Shown here: positions 35,811-45,037 of the stretch, in pieces
Layout of the letters: each line of letters begins with the position of its first letter
Numbering within the stretch: the first letter of the stretch is position 1
Assembly: GCF_008195825.1 (NCBI RefSeq)
Contig: NZ_CP043329.1
Coordinates: forward strand, 620,001-684,000
Source of the DNA: Pedobacter aquae
Lineage (GTDB): Bacteria > Bacteroidota > Bacteroidia > Sphingobacteriales > Sphingobacteriaceae
Direction of reading: 5' to 3'
DNA: 64,000 bases
The notes under the pieces: model-generated
What the model saw: the letters and a program-made list of their open reading frames with translations, nothing else
Database searches by the model: none
Told to the model about the DNA's origin: nothing
Made by a program: the position numbers and the translations under genes

Positions 35811-36206
35811 ATGGAAAGAATAAGTAAATCTGAATTTGCAGATGTTTTTAAGTCTAGAACCAAGCAATTCGTAATAGACAATATTGCACTTTTCAGGTTG
35901 CTTCCTAAAACAGAAGAAGCTAAAATAATAGGTAAGCAGTTATTAAGGTCTTCATCTTCAGTTGGTGCAAATTATAAAGCAGCTTGTAGAGCAAGGTCAA
36001 AAGCAGAATTTTATTCTAAATTATCAATTGTAGTAGAAGAGGCTGATGAAAGTGCATTTTGGTTAGAAGTTTTGGTTGAAAGTCAAATTTTAAAAATTTT
36101 ACACGTAGAACGACTTTTAAAGGAAGCAAATGAAATCTTAAAAGTAGTTGCTTCAGCAAGAAAAACAGTATCAGTAAATAATAAGAAATTATTTATCATT
36201 CAATAA
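35811..36206 (+). CDS. four helix bundle protein (23S rRNA intervening-sequence protein family)
   Basis: A 131-residue all-helical protein with the family signatures FRLLPKTEEAKIIGKQLLRS, SSSVGANYKAACRARSKAEF and LSIVVEEADESAFWLEVL. Relatives occur as the ORF inside 23S rRNA intervening sequences and as free-standing genes; the related Avd protein works with diversity-generating retroelements. No rRNA or reverse transcriptase is nearby. The gene is bracketed by ATTGATTGATTTTTGA-type repeats on the left and their near-inverse on the right, which suggests it may move or spread as a unit. Confidence 0.88.
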   Translation: MERISKSEFADVFKSRTKQFVIDNIALFRLLPKTEEAKIIGKQLLRSSSSVGANYKAACRARSKAEFYSKLSIVVEEADESAFWLEVLVESQILKILHVERLLKEANEILKVVASARKTVSVNNKKLFIIQ

Positions 36207-36301
36207 ATATTCATTCAATCAAAAATCACTCAATCATTCAATAAATATTCACTCAATCAAAAATCACTCAATCAATAAATAAGTAATCACTCAATAAAAA
36301 A
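36207..36301. repeat. TTCATTCAATCAAAAATCACTCAATC repeats downstream of the four-helix-bundle gene
   Basis: Two copies of AATATTCA(T/C)TCAATCAAAAATCACTCAATCA, the second ending in a shorter ATCACTCAAT remnant. They are close to the inverse of the TGATTGATTTTTGAATGA core on the other side of the gene. Confidence 0.75.
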
Positions 36302-37435
36302 ATGACCTGTGTATATTTAGATAATGCTGCAACTACGCCGCTTGATAAGGAGGTGATGAAGGCTATGGTAGAAGTGATGGAGCAAAGTTATGGCAACCCG
36401 TCTTCTATACATGCGCATGGTAGGGAGGTAAGAACTATTGTGGAGAAGGCAAGGAAAAACGTTGCCAACTTGCTTCATACAGCCCCGGCAAATATATTTT
36501 TTACTTCCGGAGGTACAGAGGCAGATAATACAGCTATACGTTCTGCTATCCAAGATTTAGGAATTACTCACGCCATCACTTCAAAAATAGAGCATCATGC
36601 TGTTGGGCATACTTTAGAAATGCTCGAGAAAACAGGTAAAATAACCCTTAGCTATGTGGATATTGATAGCAAGGGAAATATAGATTTTACCCATTTAGAG
36701 GAGTTATTAAGCAAAGCTGATAGATCTTTAGTGTCTTTAATGCATGCTAATAATGAGATTGCCACCATTACCGATATTGAAAGCGTAGGAGAACTTTGCG
36801 AGCAATATGGCGCTATTTTTCATTGTGATACAGTGCAAACCATGGGGCATTACCCTTTTGATGTAAGTAAGCTAAAGGCACATTTTGTTGTCTGTTCTGC
36901 CCATAAGTTACACGGCCCCAAAGGTGTAGGTTTTTTATATGTTCATCCATCTATCAAAATAAACCCTATGATTTATGGTGGTTCGCAAGAGCGTAATATG
37001 CGTGGCGGAACAGAAAATGTTTATGGCATAGCAGGTTTGTCTAAAGCGCTTTCTATCGCTCATGAGCATATGCAAGATCATCGAGAGCATATACAATCGC
37101 TCAAAACATATATGATGGAACAGTTAAAAGCAGCTATCCCAAATATCCATTTTAATGGAGAAACAGCTGCTGATAAAAGTTTATATACCGTTTTAAGTGT
37201 TTGTTTTCCGGAGATGGATATGGCAGATATGCTCTTATTTAATTTAGATATCAATGGTATTTCTGCATCGGGTGGTAGTGCATGTTCATCAGGAACGGAT
37301 ATTGGCTCGCATGTGCTTACAGCTATTGGTGCAGATGCTAACCGACCATCAGTAAGGTTCTCCTTTTCTAAACTTAATACCAAAGAAGAGATTGATTATG
37401 TGGTAGAAAAGGTTAAAGAAGTATATAAACTGTAA
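36302..37435 (+). CDS. cysteine desulfurase (NifS/IscS family)
   Basis: A 377-residue PLP enzyme that takes sulfur from cysteine for Fe-S clusters and tRNA thiolation. The PLP Lys is in CSAHKLHGPKGVGF, the cofactor His in SKIEHHAV, and the active-site Cys in SASGGSACSSGTD. The start MTCVYLDNAATTPLD is typical. No iscU, suf or mnmA gene is adjacent, so the sulfur acceptor is unknown. Confidence 0.93.
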   Translation: MTCVYLDNAATTPLDKEVMKAMVEVMEQSYGNPSSIHAHGREVRTIVEKARKNVANLLHTAPANIFFTSGGTEADNTAIRSAIQDLGITHAITSKIEHHAVGHTLEMLEKTGKITLSYVDIDSKGNIDFTHLEELLSKADRSLVSLMHANNEIATITDIESVGELCEQYGAIFHCDTVQTMGHYPFDVSKLKAHFVVCSAHKLHGPKGVGFLYVHPSIKINPMIYGGSQERNMRGGTENVYGIAGLSKALSIAHEHMQDHREHIQSLKTYMMEQLKAAIPNIHFNGETAADKSLYTVLSVCFPEMDMADMLLFNLDINGISASGGSACSSGTDIGSHVLTAIGADANRPSVRFSFSKLNTKEEIDYVVEKVKEVYKL

Positions 37436-37498
37436 GTCTACTGGCAAGCTATTTGTTTTAAACATCATGCATAAATCTTTTATTTAAAACATGATGTT

Positions 37499-37708
37499 AT
37501 GGAAAGTAAAGTAGAAAAGCTAAACGAGCTTAAAGAAAAAGAGCTAAAGCTAAAAGAAGAGTTGTTAAGAGAAGGGCATGAGGGTATAAAAGATAATAAT
37601 CCAGACCCTGTTATAGATGCTAAAGATACTTTTACAGTATCGCCAGCAAATAAATCAAGAGCGCATAAAGGACATATTGGGCCTGATAAAGAACCCGGAA
37701 CGTTTTAA
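37499..37708 (+). CDS. small hypothetical charged protein
   Basis: A 69-residue protein. Its first half is a strongly charged helix (KVEKLNELKEKELKLKEELL) and its second half is Pro/Lys/His-rich and probably disordered (FTVSPANKSRAHKGHIGPDKEPGTF). It has no signal or membrane segment. The frame is supported by its own position 63 bp after the desulfurase and a terminator directly behind it. I do not recognise the family. Confidence 0.6.
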   Translation: MESKVEKLNELKEKELKLKEELLREGHEGIKDNNPDPVIDAKDTFTVSPANKSRAHKGHIGPDKEPGTF

Positions 37709-37714
37709 AATAAA

Positions 37715-37746
37715 GGAGAGTCTGCCAAAAGCAGGCTCTTTTTTTT
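37715..37746 (+). terminator. terminator after the small charged protein gene
   Basis: Hairpin AGAG-T-CTGC / GCAG-G-CTCT around CAAAA, followed by a run of eight T residues. Confidence 0.85.
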
Positions 37747-37796
37747 AGAACATTTTATCTTGCTTAACTGTAGTATGCTTGTAAACTATTAAACGT

Positions 37797-38696
37797 ATGA
37801 AAAGAAGAGGTTTTATTAAAAGCGCTGCTTTGGCAGTTGCAGCTTCTCAAATACCAGGAAAATCCTGGGCTTCTTGGTTCGGTATGGCTGATTATCAAAT
37901 CAGGATGTTGAGCGATAACTTAGGCATTTTTACAGAGCAAGGGGGCACTATTGCATTTTTAAAATCCAAGAGTGGAATAGCAGTGGTCGACTCTCAGTTT
38001 CCAAATCCGGCCCAACATTTAATTGATGAGTTGAGGAAAAGATATGATGAAACTCCTTTTCAATTATTGATTAATACACACCATCATGCCGACCATAGCA
38101 GCGGTAATATCGCTTTTAAAGGATTAGTGAAACATGTGGTGGCACATGAAAACTCTGCTAAAAACCAAATTAGAGTATCAGAAGAAGCCAAAAAAGTAGG
38201 TAAAGAAAGCGTGATTTTAGCTCCGGATAAAACTTTTCAAACCACGTGGAATTATAAATTAGATAAGGAAAATATCAAGCTCCATTATTTTGGAGCTGGG
38301 CATACCAATGGAGATTCATTTGTGCATTTTGAAAATCAAAACACAGTGCATACCGGAGATTTAGTTTTTAATAGAAGATTTCCTTATATCGATAAAACAG
38401 CAGGAGCAGATATCCAAAATTGGATTAAGGTTTTGGATAAAGCGATGGATACCTTTGATTCAAAAACGCAATATATTTTTGGTCATGCTTTAGACCCACA
38501 AAAGATTATTGGAACACAAGAAGATATTAAAGCCTATCAGAATTATTTAGAAAAGCTTTTAGAATATGTTTCTAAAGAGAAAAAAGCAGGTAAAAGCTTA
38601 GCCGAAATCTCAAAAGTTAAAGTTATACCGGGGGCAGAAGAGTGGCAAGGGCAGGGCATAGAAAGAGGTATAAGTGCAGCTTACCAAGAGTTATAA
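37797..38696 (+). CDS. MBL-fold metallo-hydrolase with Tat-type signal
   Basis: A 299-residue protein. The N-terminus MKRRGFIKSAALAVAAS has twin arginines followed by G-F-I-K, consistent with Tat export. The metallo-beta-lactamase motif is INTHHHADHSSGN (H-x-H-x-D-H), with later metal ligands in GAGHTNGDSFVHF and IFGHALDP. The substrate is unknown; the layout resembles cyclase- and glyoxalase-like MBL proteins rather than a proven beta-lactamase. It is monocistronic with a bidirectional terminator. Confidence 0.87.
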   Translation: MKRRGFIKSAALAVAASQIPGKSWASWFGMADYQIRMLSDNLGIFTEQGGTIAFLKSKSGIAVVDSQFPNPAQHLIDELRKRYDETPFQLLINTHHHADHSSGNIAFKGLVKHVVAHENSAKNQIRVSEEAKKVGKESVILAPDKTFQTTWNYKLDKENIKLHYFGAGHTNGDSFVHFENQNTVHTGDLVFNRRFPYIDKTAGADIQNWIKVLDKAMDTFDSKTQYIFGHALDPQKIIGTQEDIKAYQNYLEKLLEYVSKEKKAGKSLAEISKVKVIPGAEEWQGQGIERGISAAYQEL

Positions 38697-38698
38697 AA

Positions 38699-38731
38699 CA
38701 AAAAGAGCCGATTTAAAATCGGCTCTTTTTG
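38699..38731. terminator. bidirectional terminator between the MBL gene and accD
   Basis: AAAAAGAGCCGATTT / AAATCGGCTCTTTTT hairpin with A and T tails on both sides, between two convergent genes. Confidence 0.88.
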
Positions 38732-38732
38732 T

Positions 38733-39578
38733 TTAGTTATTCATGATTCTGATGAAAGTAGAGAGCTTATTTTTGATTTCTCTTCTATCCACAATAAAAT
38801 CAAGGAAACCATGCTCTAAAACAAATTCAGATGTTTGGAAACCTTTTGGTAAGTCTTTTTTGATAGTTTCTTTGATAACCCTTGGGCCTGCAAAGCCAAT
38901 TAAAGCGCCTGGTTCTGCAATATTAATATCGCCAAGCATCGCATAAGAAGCAGTAACACCACCTGTTGTAGGGTCTGTTAATAAAGAAATATAAGGGATT
39001 TTTGCTTTGCTTAATAAAGCTAGTTTTGCTGATGTTTTAGCCATTTGCATTAAAGAGAATGCAGCTTCCATCATCCTTGCTCCGCCAGATTTAGAAATCA
39101 TCAGGAAAGGGATTTTGTGCTCGATACAATAATCTATAGATCTTGCAATTTTTTCTCCTACTACAGAACCCATAGAGCCTCCAATAAAGCTGAAATCCAT
39201 ACAAGCAATCACTAAATCTTGTCCGTCTATTTTACCATGGGCAGCTCTTATTGCGTCTTTTAATCCTGTTTTCTTATAACTTTCAACTAATCTATTTTTA
39301 TATGATTTCGTATCTGTAAAATTAAGCGGATCGCCAGAGGTTAAATTACCAAATAGCTCTGCGAAAGCATTATCATCAAAGAAAATTTCAAAATACTCTT
39401 TAGAACCTACTCTTAAATGATAATCGCAATACTGACAAACGTATTTATGCTCAACCTGTTCAGAGTAATGGAGTGCTTTTTTACAATTAGGACACTTGTT
39501 CCATACGCCGTCTGGTGCTTCTTTTTTATCCTCTGTTGAGGTAAATATTCCTTTTGTACTTCTTTTAAACCAAGCCAT
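38733..39578 (-). CDS. accD: acetyl-CoA carboxylase carboxyltransferase subunit beta
   Basis: About 281 residues from the ATG at 39578 ([20 protein letters not shown]), the family's usual start. The longer frame starts with a TTG. The N-terminal zinc ribbon is [13 protein letters not shown] followed by YVCQYC, and the crotonase-like carboxyltransferase core includes [20 protein letters not shown] and [16 protein letters not shown]. It forms the carboxyltransferase with AccA for fatty acid synthesis; accA is not in this window. Confidence 0.95.
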   Translation of the reverse strand: MAWFKRSTKGIFTSTEDKKEAPDGVWNKCPNCKKALHYSEQVEHKYVCQYCDYHLRVGSKEYFEIFFDDNAFAELFGNLTSGDPLNFTDTKSYKNRLVESYKKTGLKDAIRAAHGKIDGQDLVIACMDFSFIGGSMGSVVGEKIARSIDYCIEHKIPFLMISKSGGARMMEAAFSLMQMAKTSAKLALLSKAKIPYISLLTDPTTGGVTASYAMLGDINIAEPGALIGFAGPRVIKETIKKDLPKGFQTSEFVLEHGFLDFIVDRREIKNKLSTFIRIMNN

Positions 39579-39709
39579 TCTTTTAAAAAAGTGAGAATGC
39601 AAATAAACAAAAAATTGATGAATACTTAACCCTTAATGTTTTTTAGTAGGTGTAGAATTTACAAAAGGCTTATTTTCAATAACTATTCAGCCGGTTTAAT
39701 AAATTTTTT

Positions 39710-39717
39710 TAACTTCG
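39710..39717 (+). promoter_or_regulatory. probable -7 promoter element for fbaA
   Basis: TAACTTCG differs from TAnnTTTG at one position and lies 24 bp before the fbaA ATG. Confidence 0.35.
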
Positions 39718-39741
39718 AGTCTTAGAAAAATTGAAATAGAA

Positions 39742-40820
39742 ATGAGTTTAAAAGATTTTAAAGGGGTAATTACCGGAGAGCAAGTTCAAGAATTATTTGA
39801 AGCCGCAAAAAAACATCAGTTTGCTTTACCTGCCGTTAATGTAATTGGTACCAATTCTATTAACGCTGTAATGGAAACAGCTAAAGCTGTTAATTCGCCA
39901 GTTATTGTGCAACTATCTAACGGAGGGGCGCAATTTTATGCAGGTAAATCTCTTGATAATGATAAATTACAAGCATGCATTTTAGGTGGTGTTTCTGCTG
40001 CACAGCATGTGCATTTATTGGCAGAACATTACGGTGTTGCCGTTATTTTGCATACAGACCATTGCGCTAAGAAATTATTGCCTTGGTTAGATGGATTGTT
40101 AGATGCTGGAGAGAAATTTTACGCACAGCATGGCAAACCATTATTTTCTTCGCACATGATAGATTTATCTGAAGAGTCTATTGAAGAGAATATTGAAATT
40201 TGCAAAACCTATTTAGAGCGTATGAGCAAAATGGGTATGACTTTAGAAATAGAGTTAGGTGTAACAGGTGGTGAAGAAGATGGTGTTGATAATTCTGATG
40301 TTGATTCATCAAAACTATATACCCAACCAGAAGAAGTTTCTTATGCTTATGAAGAATTAAGTAAAATAAGTCACAGATTTACTGTTGCAGCAGCTTTTGG
40401 TAACGTACATGGTGTTTACAAGCCAGGAAACGTAAAACTACAGCCTGTAATTTTACACAACTCACAAGAGTATGTAAAACAGAAATTTAGCTTAGCTGCT
40501 GAGAAACCTATCAACTTTGTATTCCATGGTGGTTCTGGTTCTTCACAAGAAGAAATTAGAGAAGCTATTTCTTATGGAGCTATTAAAATGAATATCGATA
40601 CAGATATGCAATGGGCATTCTGGGAAGGTATTTTAAACTACTATAAAGGAAAAGAAGGTTATTTACAAGGCCAAATTGGTAACCCTGAAGGTGATGATTC
40701 TCCAAACAAAAATATTACGACCCAAGAGTTTGGTTAAGAAAAGGTGAAGATCAATTTGTGAAGCGCTTAACCGCAGCATTTGAAGATTTAAATTGCATAG
40801 ATGCAAATTCAAAACTTTAA
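39742..40820 (+). CDS. fbaA: class II fructose-bisphosphate aldolase, reading frame broken by a one-base deletion near the 3' end
   Basis: Zinc-dependent aldolase of glycolysis and gluconeogenesis. Conserved segments include HTDHCAKKLLPW (zinc ligand), the VHGVYKPGNVKL region and FHGGSGSSQEEI. The open frame from ATG 39742 stops at 40737 after 331 codons, with an unnatural tail NITTQEFG. Adding one A to the run at 40708-40712 restores KKYYDPRVWLRKGEDQFVKR and carries the frame to TAA at 40818-40820. That gives 359 residues, the usual class IIA length. The gene is expected to be important, so a homopolymer sequencing error is as likely as a true mutation. Confidence 0.9.
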
Positions 40821-40840
40821 TAAAAATAATTGAGAGGAGA

Positions 40841-40867
40841 GGGTAGGAGAAATTCTACCCTTTTTTA
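40841..40867 (+). terminator. terminator of fbaA
   Basis: GGGTAG / CTACCC stem followed by TTTTTT, about 20 bp after the restored fbaA stop at 40820. Confidence 0.75.
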
Positions 40868-40903
40868 TTTGGTAAAAATGCCAAAATAAAATAAGTTTAA
40901 GGT

Positions 40904-41323
40904 ATGATAGAAGTTAAAAAGGTAATAGCGCAAGAAGAGCTTGAAAAGGTTTTTGCTATCAGAAAAGAAGTTTTTGTGGTAGAACAAAATTGTCCGCCAG
41001 AGCTAGAATGGGAAAATGAAGATATCTCTCATCATTTTTTAGCTTTATTAAATGCAGAGCCAGCAGGCGCTTGCAGATGGCGCAAAACAGATAAAGGTTA
41101 TAAGCTAGAGCGTTTTGCTGTATTAAAATCTTGTAGAGGTAAAGGAGTAGCGCAGGCTATGCTTAAAACAGTTTTGGCAGATTTACCCAAAGATGCTGAG
41201 TATGTTTATTTACATGCACAAATAACCGCTATGGGTTTATATCAGAAATTTAACTTTCAAGCGGTAGGCGATATTTTTGAAGAAGCTGGTATACAGCATT
41301 ATAAAATGGTTTTAAATAAATAA
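40904..41323 (+). CDS. GNAT family N-acetyltransferase (ElaA-like)
   Basis: A 139-residue acetyltransferase. The N-terminal FAIRKEVFVVEQNCPPELEWE is characteristic of the ElaA/GNAT branch. The acetyl-CoA loop is LKSCRGKGVAQAML (the Q/R-x-x-G-x-G/A pattern) and the C-terminal motif is ALYQKF-like (AMGLYQKFNFQAVG). The substrate is unknown. Its stop overlaps the start of the SGNH hydrolase gene (TAATG), so they are coupled. Confidence 0.88.
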   Translation: MIEVKKVIAQEELEKVFAIRKEVFVVEQNCPPELEWENEDISHHFLALLNAEPAGACRWRKTDKGYKLERFAVLKSCRGKGVAQAMLKTVLADLPKDAEYVYLHAQITAMGLYQKFNFQAVGDIFEEAGIQHYKMVLNK

Positions 41324-42075
41324 TGATAAACCTCATGATAAAAAGAAGAGCATTTTTAAAAGGCACCTCTATGGCAGGTGTTTTAGCTTTAAGCATACCT
41401 GAAATTGTACAGGCTGCTATGCCTAAAGCAGCAGGCATAAAACTCCAAAAAGGTGATGTTATCCTTTTTCAAGGAGATTCTATTACAGATGCTGGAAGAA
41501 AAAAAGATGATTTAAATTTTAACACCCCTAATAGCTTAGGTGGAGGTTATGCCGTACAAGCAGCAGCAGAAATGCTTCTAAAACATCCTGATAAAGAGCT
41601 TAAGATTTATAATAAAGGCATTAGTGGAAACAAAGTTTACCAATTGGCAGAAAGATGGGAAAAAGATTGCTTAGAGCTGAAGCCTCAGGTTTTAAGTATT
41701 TTAATTGGTGTTAATGATTATTGGCATAAACACAATGGTAAATATGATGGTACTATAGAAACCTATAAGAAAGACTTTAGGGCTTTATTGACTAAAACCA
41801 AAGCTAGTTTGCCCAACATTAAGTTTATTATAGGCGAACCTTTTGCTGTTAAAGGTATTAAAGCTGTTGATGAATCTTGGTATCCGGCTTTTGATGAATA
41901 TAGAAAAGCAGCTAAAGAAATAGCAGACGAGTTTCAAGCGGTATTTATTCCTTATCAAAAGGTTTTTGATGAAGCGCAGAAATCTGCTCCGGGTGTTTAC
42001 TGGACTTATGATGGTGTGCATCCTTCTTTGGCTGGTGCAAAACTCATGGCTGAAGCTTGGCTAAAAGCCATATAA
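41323..42075 (+). CDS. SGNH/GDSL hydrolase with Tat-type signal
   Basis: A 250-residue esterase/acetylxylan-esterase-like protein. The N-terminus MIKRRAFLKGTSMAGVLAL carries a twin-arginine motif (RRAFLK), indicating Tat export. Block I is LFQGDSITDAGR (nucleophile Ser), the Gly block is NKGISGNKV, the Asn block IGVNDYW and block V DGVHPSLAG with the Asp-His pair. The specific substrate is unknown, although many relatives de-acetylate sugars. Either the ATG at 41323 or the one at 41335 may be used. Confidence 0.88.
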   Translation: MINLMIKRRAFLKGTSMAGVLALSIPEIVQAAMPKAAGIKLQKGDVILFQGDSITDAGRKKDDLNFNTPNSLGGGYAVQAAAEMLLKHPDKELKIYNKGISGNKVYQLAERWEKDCLELKPQVLSILIGVNDYWHKHNGKYDGTIETYKKDFRALLTKTKASLPNIKFIIGEPFAVKGIKAVDESWYPAFDEYRKAAKEIADEFQAVFIPYQKVFDEAQKSAPGVYWTYDGVHPSLAGAKLMAEAWLKAI

Positions 42076-42082
42076 TTTCTCG

Positions 42083-42118
42083 CCTCAGATGAAAATTGCT
42101 CATCTGAGGGGAATTTTT
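42083..42118 (+). terminator. probable terminator after the SGNH hydrolase gene
   Basis: Perfect 10-bp stem CCTCAGATGA / TCATCTGAGG with a 7-nt loop, followed by GGAATTTTT. The T tract is displaced by a few bases. Confidence 0.65.
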
Positions 42119-42236
42119 AAAAACGTTTAAGTTTCCATTAGGTACAATTCATCCAATAAAATGGCTGCTTCAGTAGGTTAAGCAAATCTAATTTTCGTCT
42201 TTAAAGTTATTTGAACATAACATAAAACGAAAAATT

Positions 42237-43193
42237 ATGAGAAGCACAGCAACAAAAAAATGGATGAAATTAGGCATCATCACAAGCCTAATTCTAGTAA
42301 CAGTTTCTTTTACAGGATGTAAAAAAGACGATGAACCAGTACAACCACAAAACAACATTGTACAGTTGGTGGTAAACAACCCAGAGTTTAGTTTCTTAGA
42401 AGCTGCAGTAATTAAAGCAGATTTAGTAGGTGCATTAAGCGGTGCAGGCCCACTTACTGTATTTGCGCCAACCAACCAAGCTTTTATAGCAGCAGGTTTT
42501 GCAAATGAAGCGGCAGTTTCTGCTTTGTCAAAAGAGACTTTAGTTTCTATTTTAACTTATCATGTGGTTGGTAGCCGCATCCTATCGTCTCAGATTCAAA
42601 CAGCATCTAATACACCGGTACAAACTTTAGCACAAACAAATATATTTGTAACTAAAGACCAAAGAGGTGTTTTTGTAAATGGTGCTCAAGTAACACAAGC
42701 AGATGTACAAGCTTCAAATGGCGTTATCCATGTAATTAACAAAGTTTTAATGCCAGCCGTTGGTAATATTGTACAAGCAGCACAAGGTAATGCTAATTTA
42801 AGTTATTTGGTTGCAGCAGTATTAAGAGCTAGCGAGGGCACTACCAATGTAGCTGCAGCATTATCTGCCGCGGGTCCTTTAACTGTATTTGCCCCAACCA
42901 ACCAAGCTTTTATCAATGCAGGTTTTGCAACTACAGCAGCTATTCAAGCGGCTAGTCCGGCAACTTTAACCAGTATTTTAACTTACCATGTTATCAGTGC
43001 CAGAGTTTTATCATCAGATTTAACAGAAGGCGCAACACCAGCTACACTAAATGGCGGTACAGTTACCATAACTTTATCAGGTGGAGCTAAAGTTAGAGGT
43101 AGAGCTAATACTTCCGCATCTAACATCATAGCTGCAGATGTTATTACAACCAATGGTGTGGTACATGTCATAGATCAAGTACTGTTACCATAA
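42237..43193 (+). CDS. fasciclin (FAS1) domain lipoprotein with two FAS1 repeats
   Basis: A 318-residue protein with a lipoprotein signal (lipobox VSFTGC) followed by two FAS1 domains, about residues 40-175 and 178-318. Each has the FAS1 boxes GPLTVFAPTNQAF and NGV(I/V)HVI(N/D)(K/Q)VL. The two domains are strongly similar (SILTYHVVGSRILSS and SILTYHVISARVLSS), so they arose by internal duplication. FAS1 proteins act in surface adhesion. The gene is monocistronic. Confidence 0.93.
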   Translation: MRSTATKKWMKLGIITSLILVTVSFTGCKKDDEPVQPQNNIVQLVVNNPEFSFLEAAVIKADLVGALSGAGPLTVFAPTNQAFIAAGFANEAAVSALSKETLVSILTYHVVGSRILSSQIQTASNTPVQTLAQTNIFVTKDQRGVFVNGAQVTQADVQASNGVIHVINKVLMPAVGNIVQAAQGNANLSYLVAAVLRASEGTTNVAAALSAAGPLTVFAPTNQAFINAGFATTAAIQAASPATLTSILTYHVISARVLSSDLTEGATPATLNGGTVTITLSGGAKVRGRANTSASNIIAADVITTNGVVHVIDQVLLP

Positions 43194-43243
43194 ATAAATT
43201 AATCAATAAAAATTCATAGTATTGATGTAAGAAATTTTCTAAT

Positions 43244-44289
43244 ATGTTTGGTTTAAAATATAGGTATATAATCATCGTAGCTTTAGGGATTTATTCTTAC
43301 ATCAATACCTATTTTACAGACTTTTTCAATCATTATCAAGTTAAGGCTTCATCAGAAGCCTTAATACTTTCTTTTATACTTATTGTATTTTTTGTTTGGG
43401 ATTAAGTAGGCTGGCAGAGCAAGTTTTAAGACGCTATTACAGAACGCCATCGGCTGTTAAATTTTTGGCTCTTTTATTCCTAAGCAGTTTACCACTTACT
43501 TTTATTGCCGCCATTGTAGTTATTGCTATAGCTGGTATTTGGTATTCGGGTTATCAGCTTTCAGAAATCCAAACAGAGATTAAACTAACCTTTTTACTAG
43601 CTTTCAGAATCAATTTATTCTTACACTGTATCAACTCCATCGTATATTTCTTTAAGCAATTAAGAGAAAAACAATTAGAAGCAGAGGAGTTAAAAAGAGC
43701 ACAAATTCAGGCTCAGCTACAGCAAATTAAAACCCAAATTAATCCTCATTTTTTATTCAACAATCTTAATGTATTGGCCTCTCTTATCATGAATAAAAGC
43801 GAAGAAGCCAATCAGTTTATAGAGAGTTTTTCTGAAGTTTACCGTTATATCTTAAAAAATCAAGAACAAGAGTTGGTTAGCTTAAAGGACGAACTTAAAG
43901 TGATGGATTTGTACATCTTCTTATTAAAAAAGCGCTTTGCAGAAGCTATTAAGTTTAATATTTCTTTTGATGAGCACCACCTAGAAAACACTTTTATTGT
44001 ACCAGCAACCCTTCAAATTTTAATAGAAAACGCTATCAAACATAATATTGCATCTTCATCAAAACCACTTTCAATAGATATTGTTATAAACAGTAATACT
44101 TTGATGGTGCGAAACAATCATCAGCCTAAGCAAACACTAGAAAAATCTAGTCAGATAGGTTTAAAAAGCATCAATCAACAGTATAAAATAATCTGTGGAA
44201 AAGAAATTACCGTGAAAAACCAAGATGATTATTTTGAAATAACTTTACCTGTTTTAAAAGTAGAAAACTATGAAGTTTTTAATCATTGA
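43244..44289 (+). CDS. LytS-type sensor histidine kinase, reading frame broken by a one-base deletion near codon 52
   Basis: Membrane histidine kinase with the His_kinase motif QINPHFLFNNLNVL and an ATP-binding segment ILIENAIKHN. The frame from ATG 43244 encodes two membrane helices (YIIIVALGIYSYINTYF, LILSFILIVFFVW) and stops at TAA 43403-43405. The adjoining frame continues at once with LSRLAEQVLRRYYRTPSAV, two more helices and the kinase domain. Inserting one base at about 43401 joins them into one protein of about 348 residues with four helices, normal for the family. It overlaps the LytTR regulator gene by 20 bp. Confidence 0.82.
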
Positions 44290-45016
44290 AGATGAGCCAC
44301 TTGCAGCAGAAAGATTAGGTCATTTAATACTTCAACATTATCCTCAAACAGAAAAAACCGAAACTTGTGATAGTGTAGAAAGTGCAGTTTTATGGCTTAG
44401 AAGCAACCCTATGCCTAATTGTATTTTTATGGATATTCAATTATCTGATGGTTTAAGTTTTAGCATTAGCCACGATGTTGAAATTACCTGCCCTGTGATA
44501 TTTACAACAGCTTATGAAAACTATGCTTTAAAAGCTTTTGAACTATTTAGTATAGACTATTTATTAAAACCAGTAACTCTTAAAAGCCTTAAGCAAGCGC
44601 TTACTAAGCTAGAAACCTATACAAACGCTACCCTAACTGCGCAACAAAATTTATTAGATATTCCAGCATCAAAGTATAAAAACCGCTTTCTAATTAAGAT
44701 TGGTAATAAAATGTTTTTTGTTGATGTAAGCGATGTAGCCTATTTTCTGTCTGATGATAAATCAGTTTACCTTTATACTACAGATGGAAAAGCTTTCCCG
44801 ATAGATTATACTTTAGATAGCTTGATGGAGCACTTAAACGAAAAGGAGTTTTTTAGACTTAATAGGCAGGTTATTGCCAGAATTGATGCTATTAAGGATA
44901 TTAAATTGTATACCAATAGACGATTAAAACTTAGCCTAAACAGCGGTAATGCAGTAAATGATTTTATAGTGAGTAGAGAAAGAGTGGCTGCATTTAAAAC
45001 CTGGGCAGGAAACTAA
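44270..45016 (+). CDS. LytTR family response regulator
   Basis: A 248-residue two-domain regulator. The receiver domain begins MKFLIIEDEPLAAERL, with the phosphorylated Asp in CIFMDIQLSDG and the conserved Lys in LLKPVTLKSL. A C-terminal LytTR DNA-binding domain follows (from about residue 140, NRFLIKIGNKMFFVDVSD ... FFRLNRQVIARIDAI). It forms a two-component pair with the overlapping LytS-type kinase gene. Targets are unknown; the outer membrane protein gene 21 bp downstream is a plausible member of the same operon. Confidence 0.92.
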   Translation: MKFLIIEDEPLAAERLGHLILQHYPQTEKTETCDSVESAVLWLRSNPMPNCIFMDIQLSDGLSFSISHDVEITCPVIFTTAYENYALKAFELFSIDYLLKPVTLKSLKQALTKLETYTNATLTAQQNLLDIPASKYKNRFLIKIGNKMFFVDVSDVAYFLSDDKSVYLYTTDGKAFPIDYTLDSLMEHLNEKEFFRLNRQVIARIDAIKDIKLYTNRRLKLSLNSGNAVNDFIVSRERVAAFKTWAGN

Positions 45017-45037
45017 TTATTTACCCTTATTTTTATC

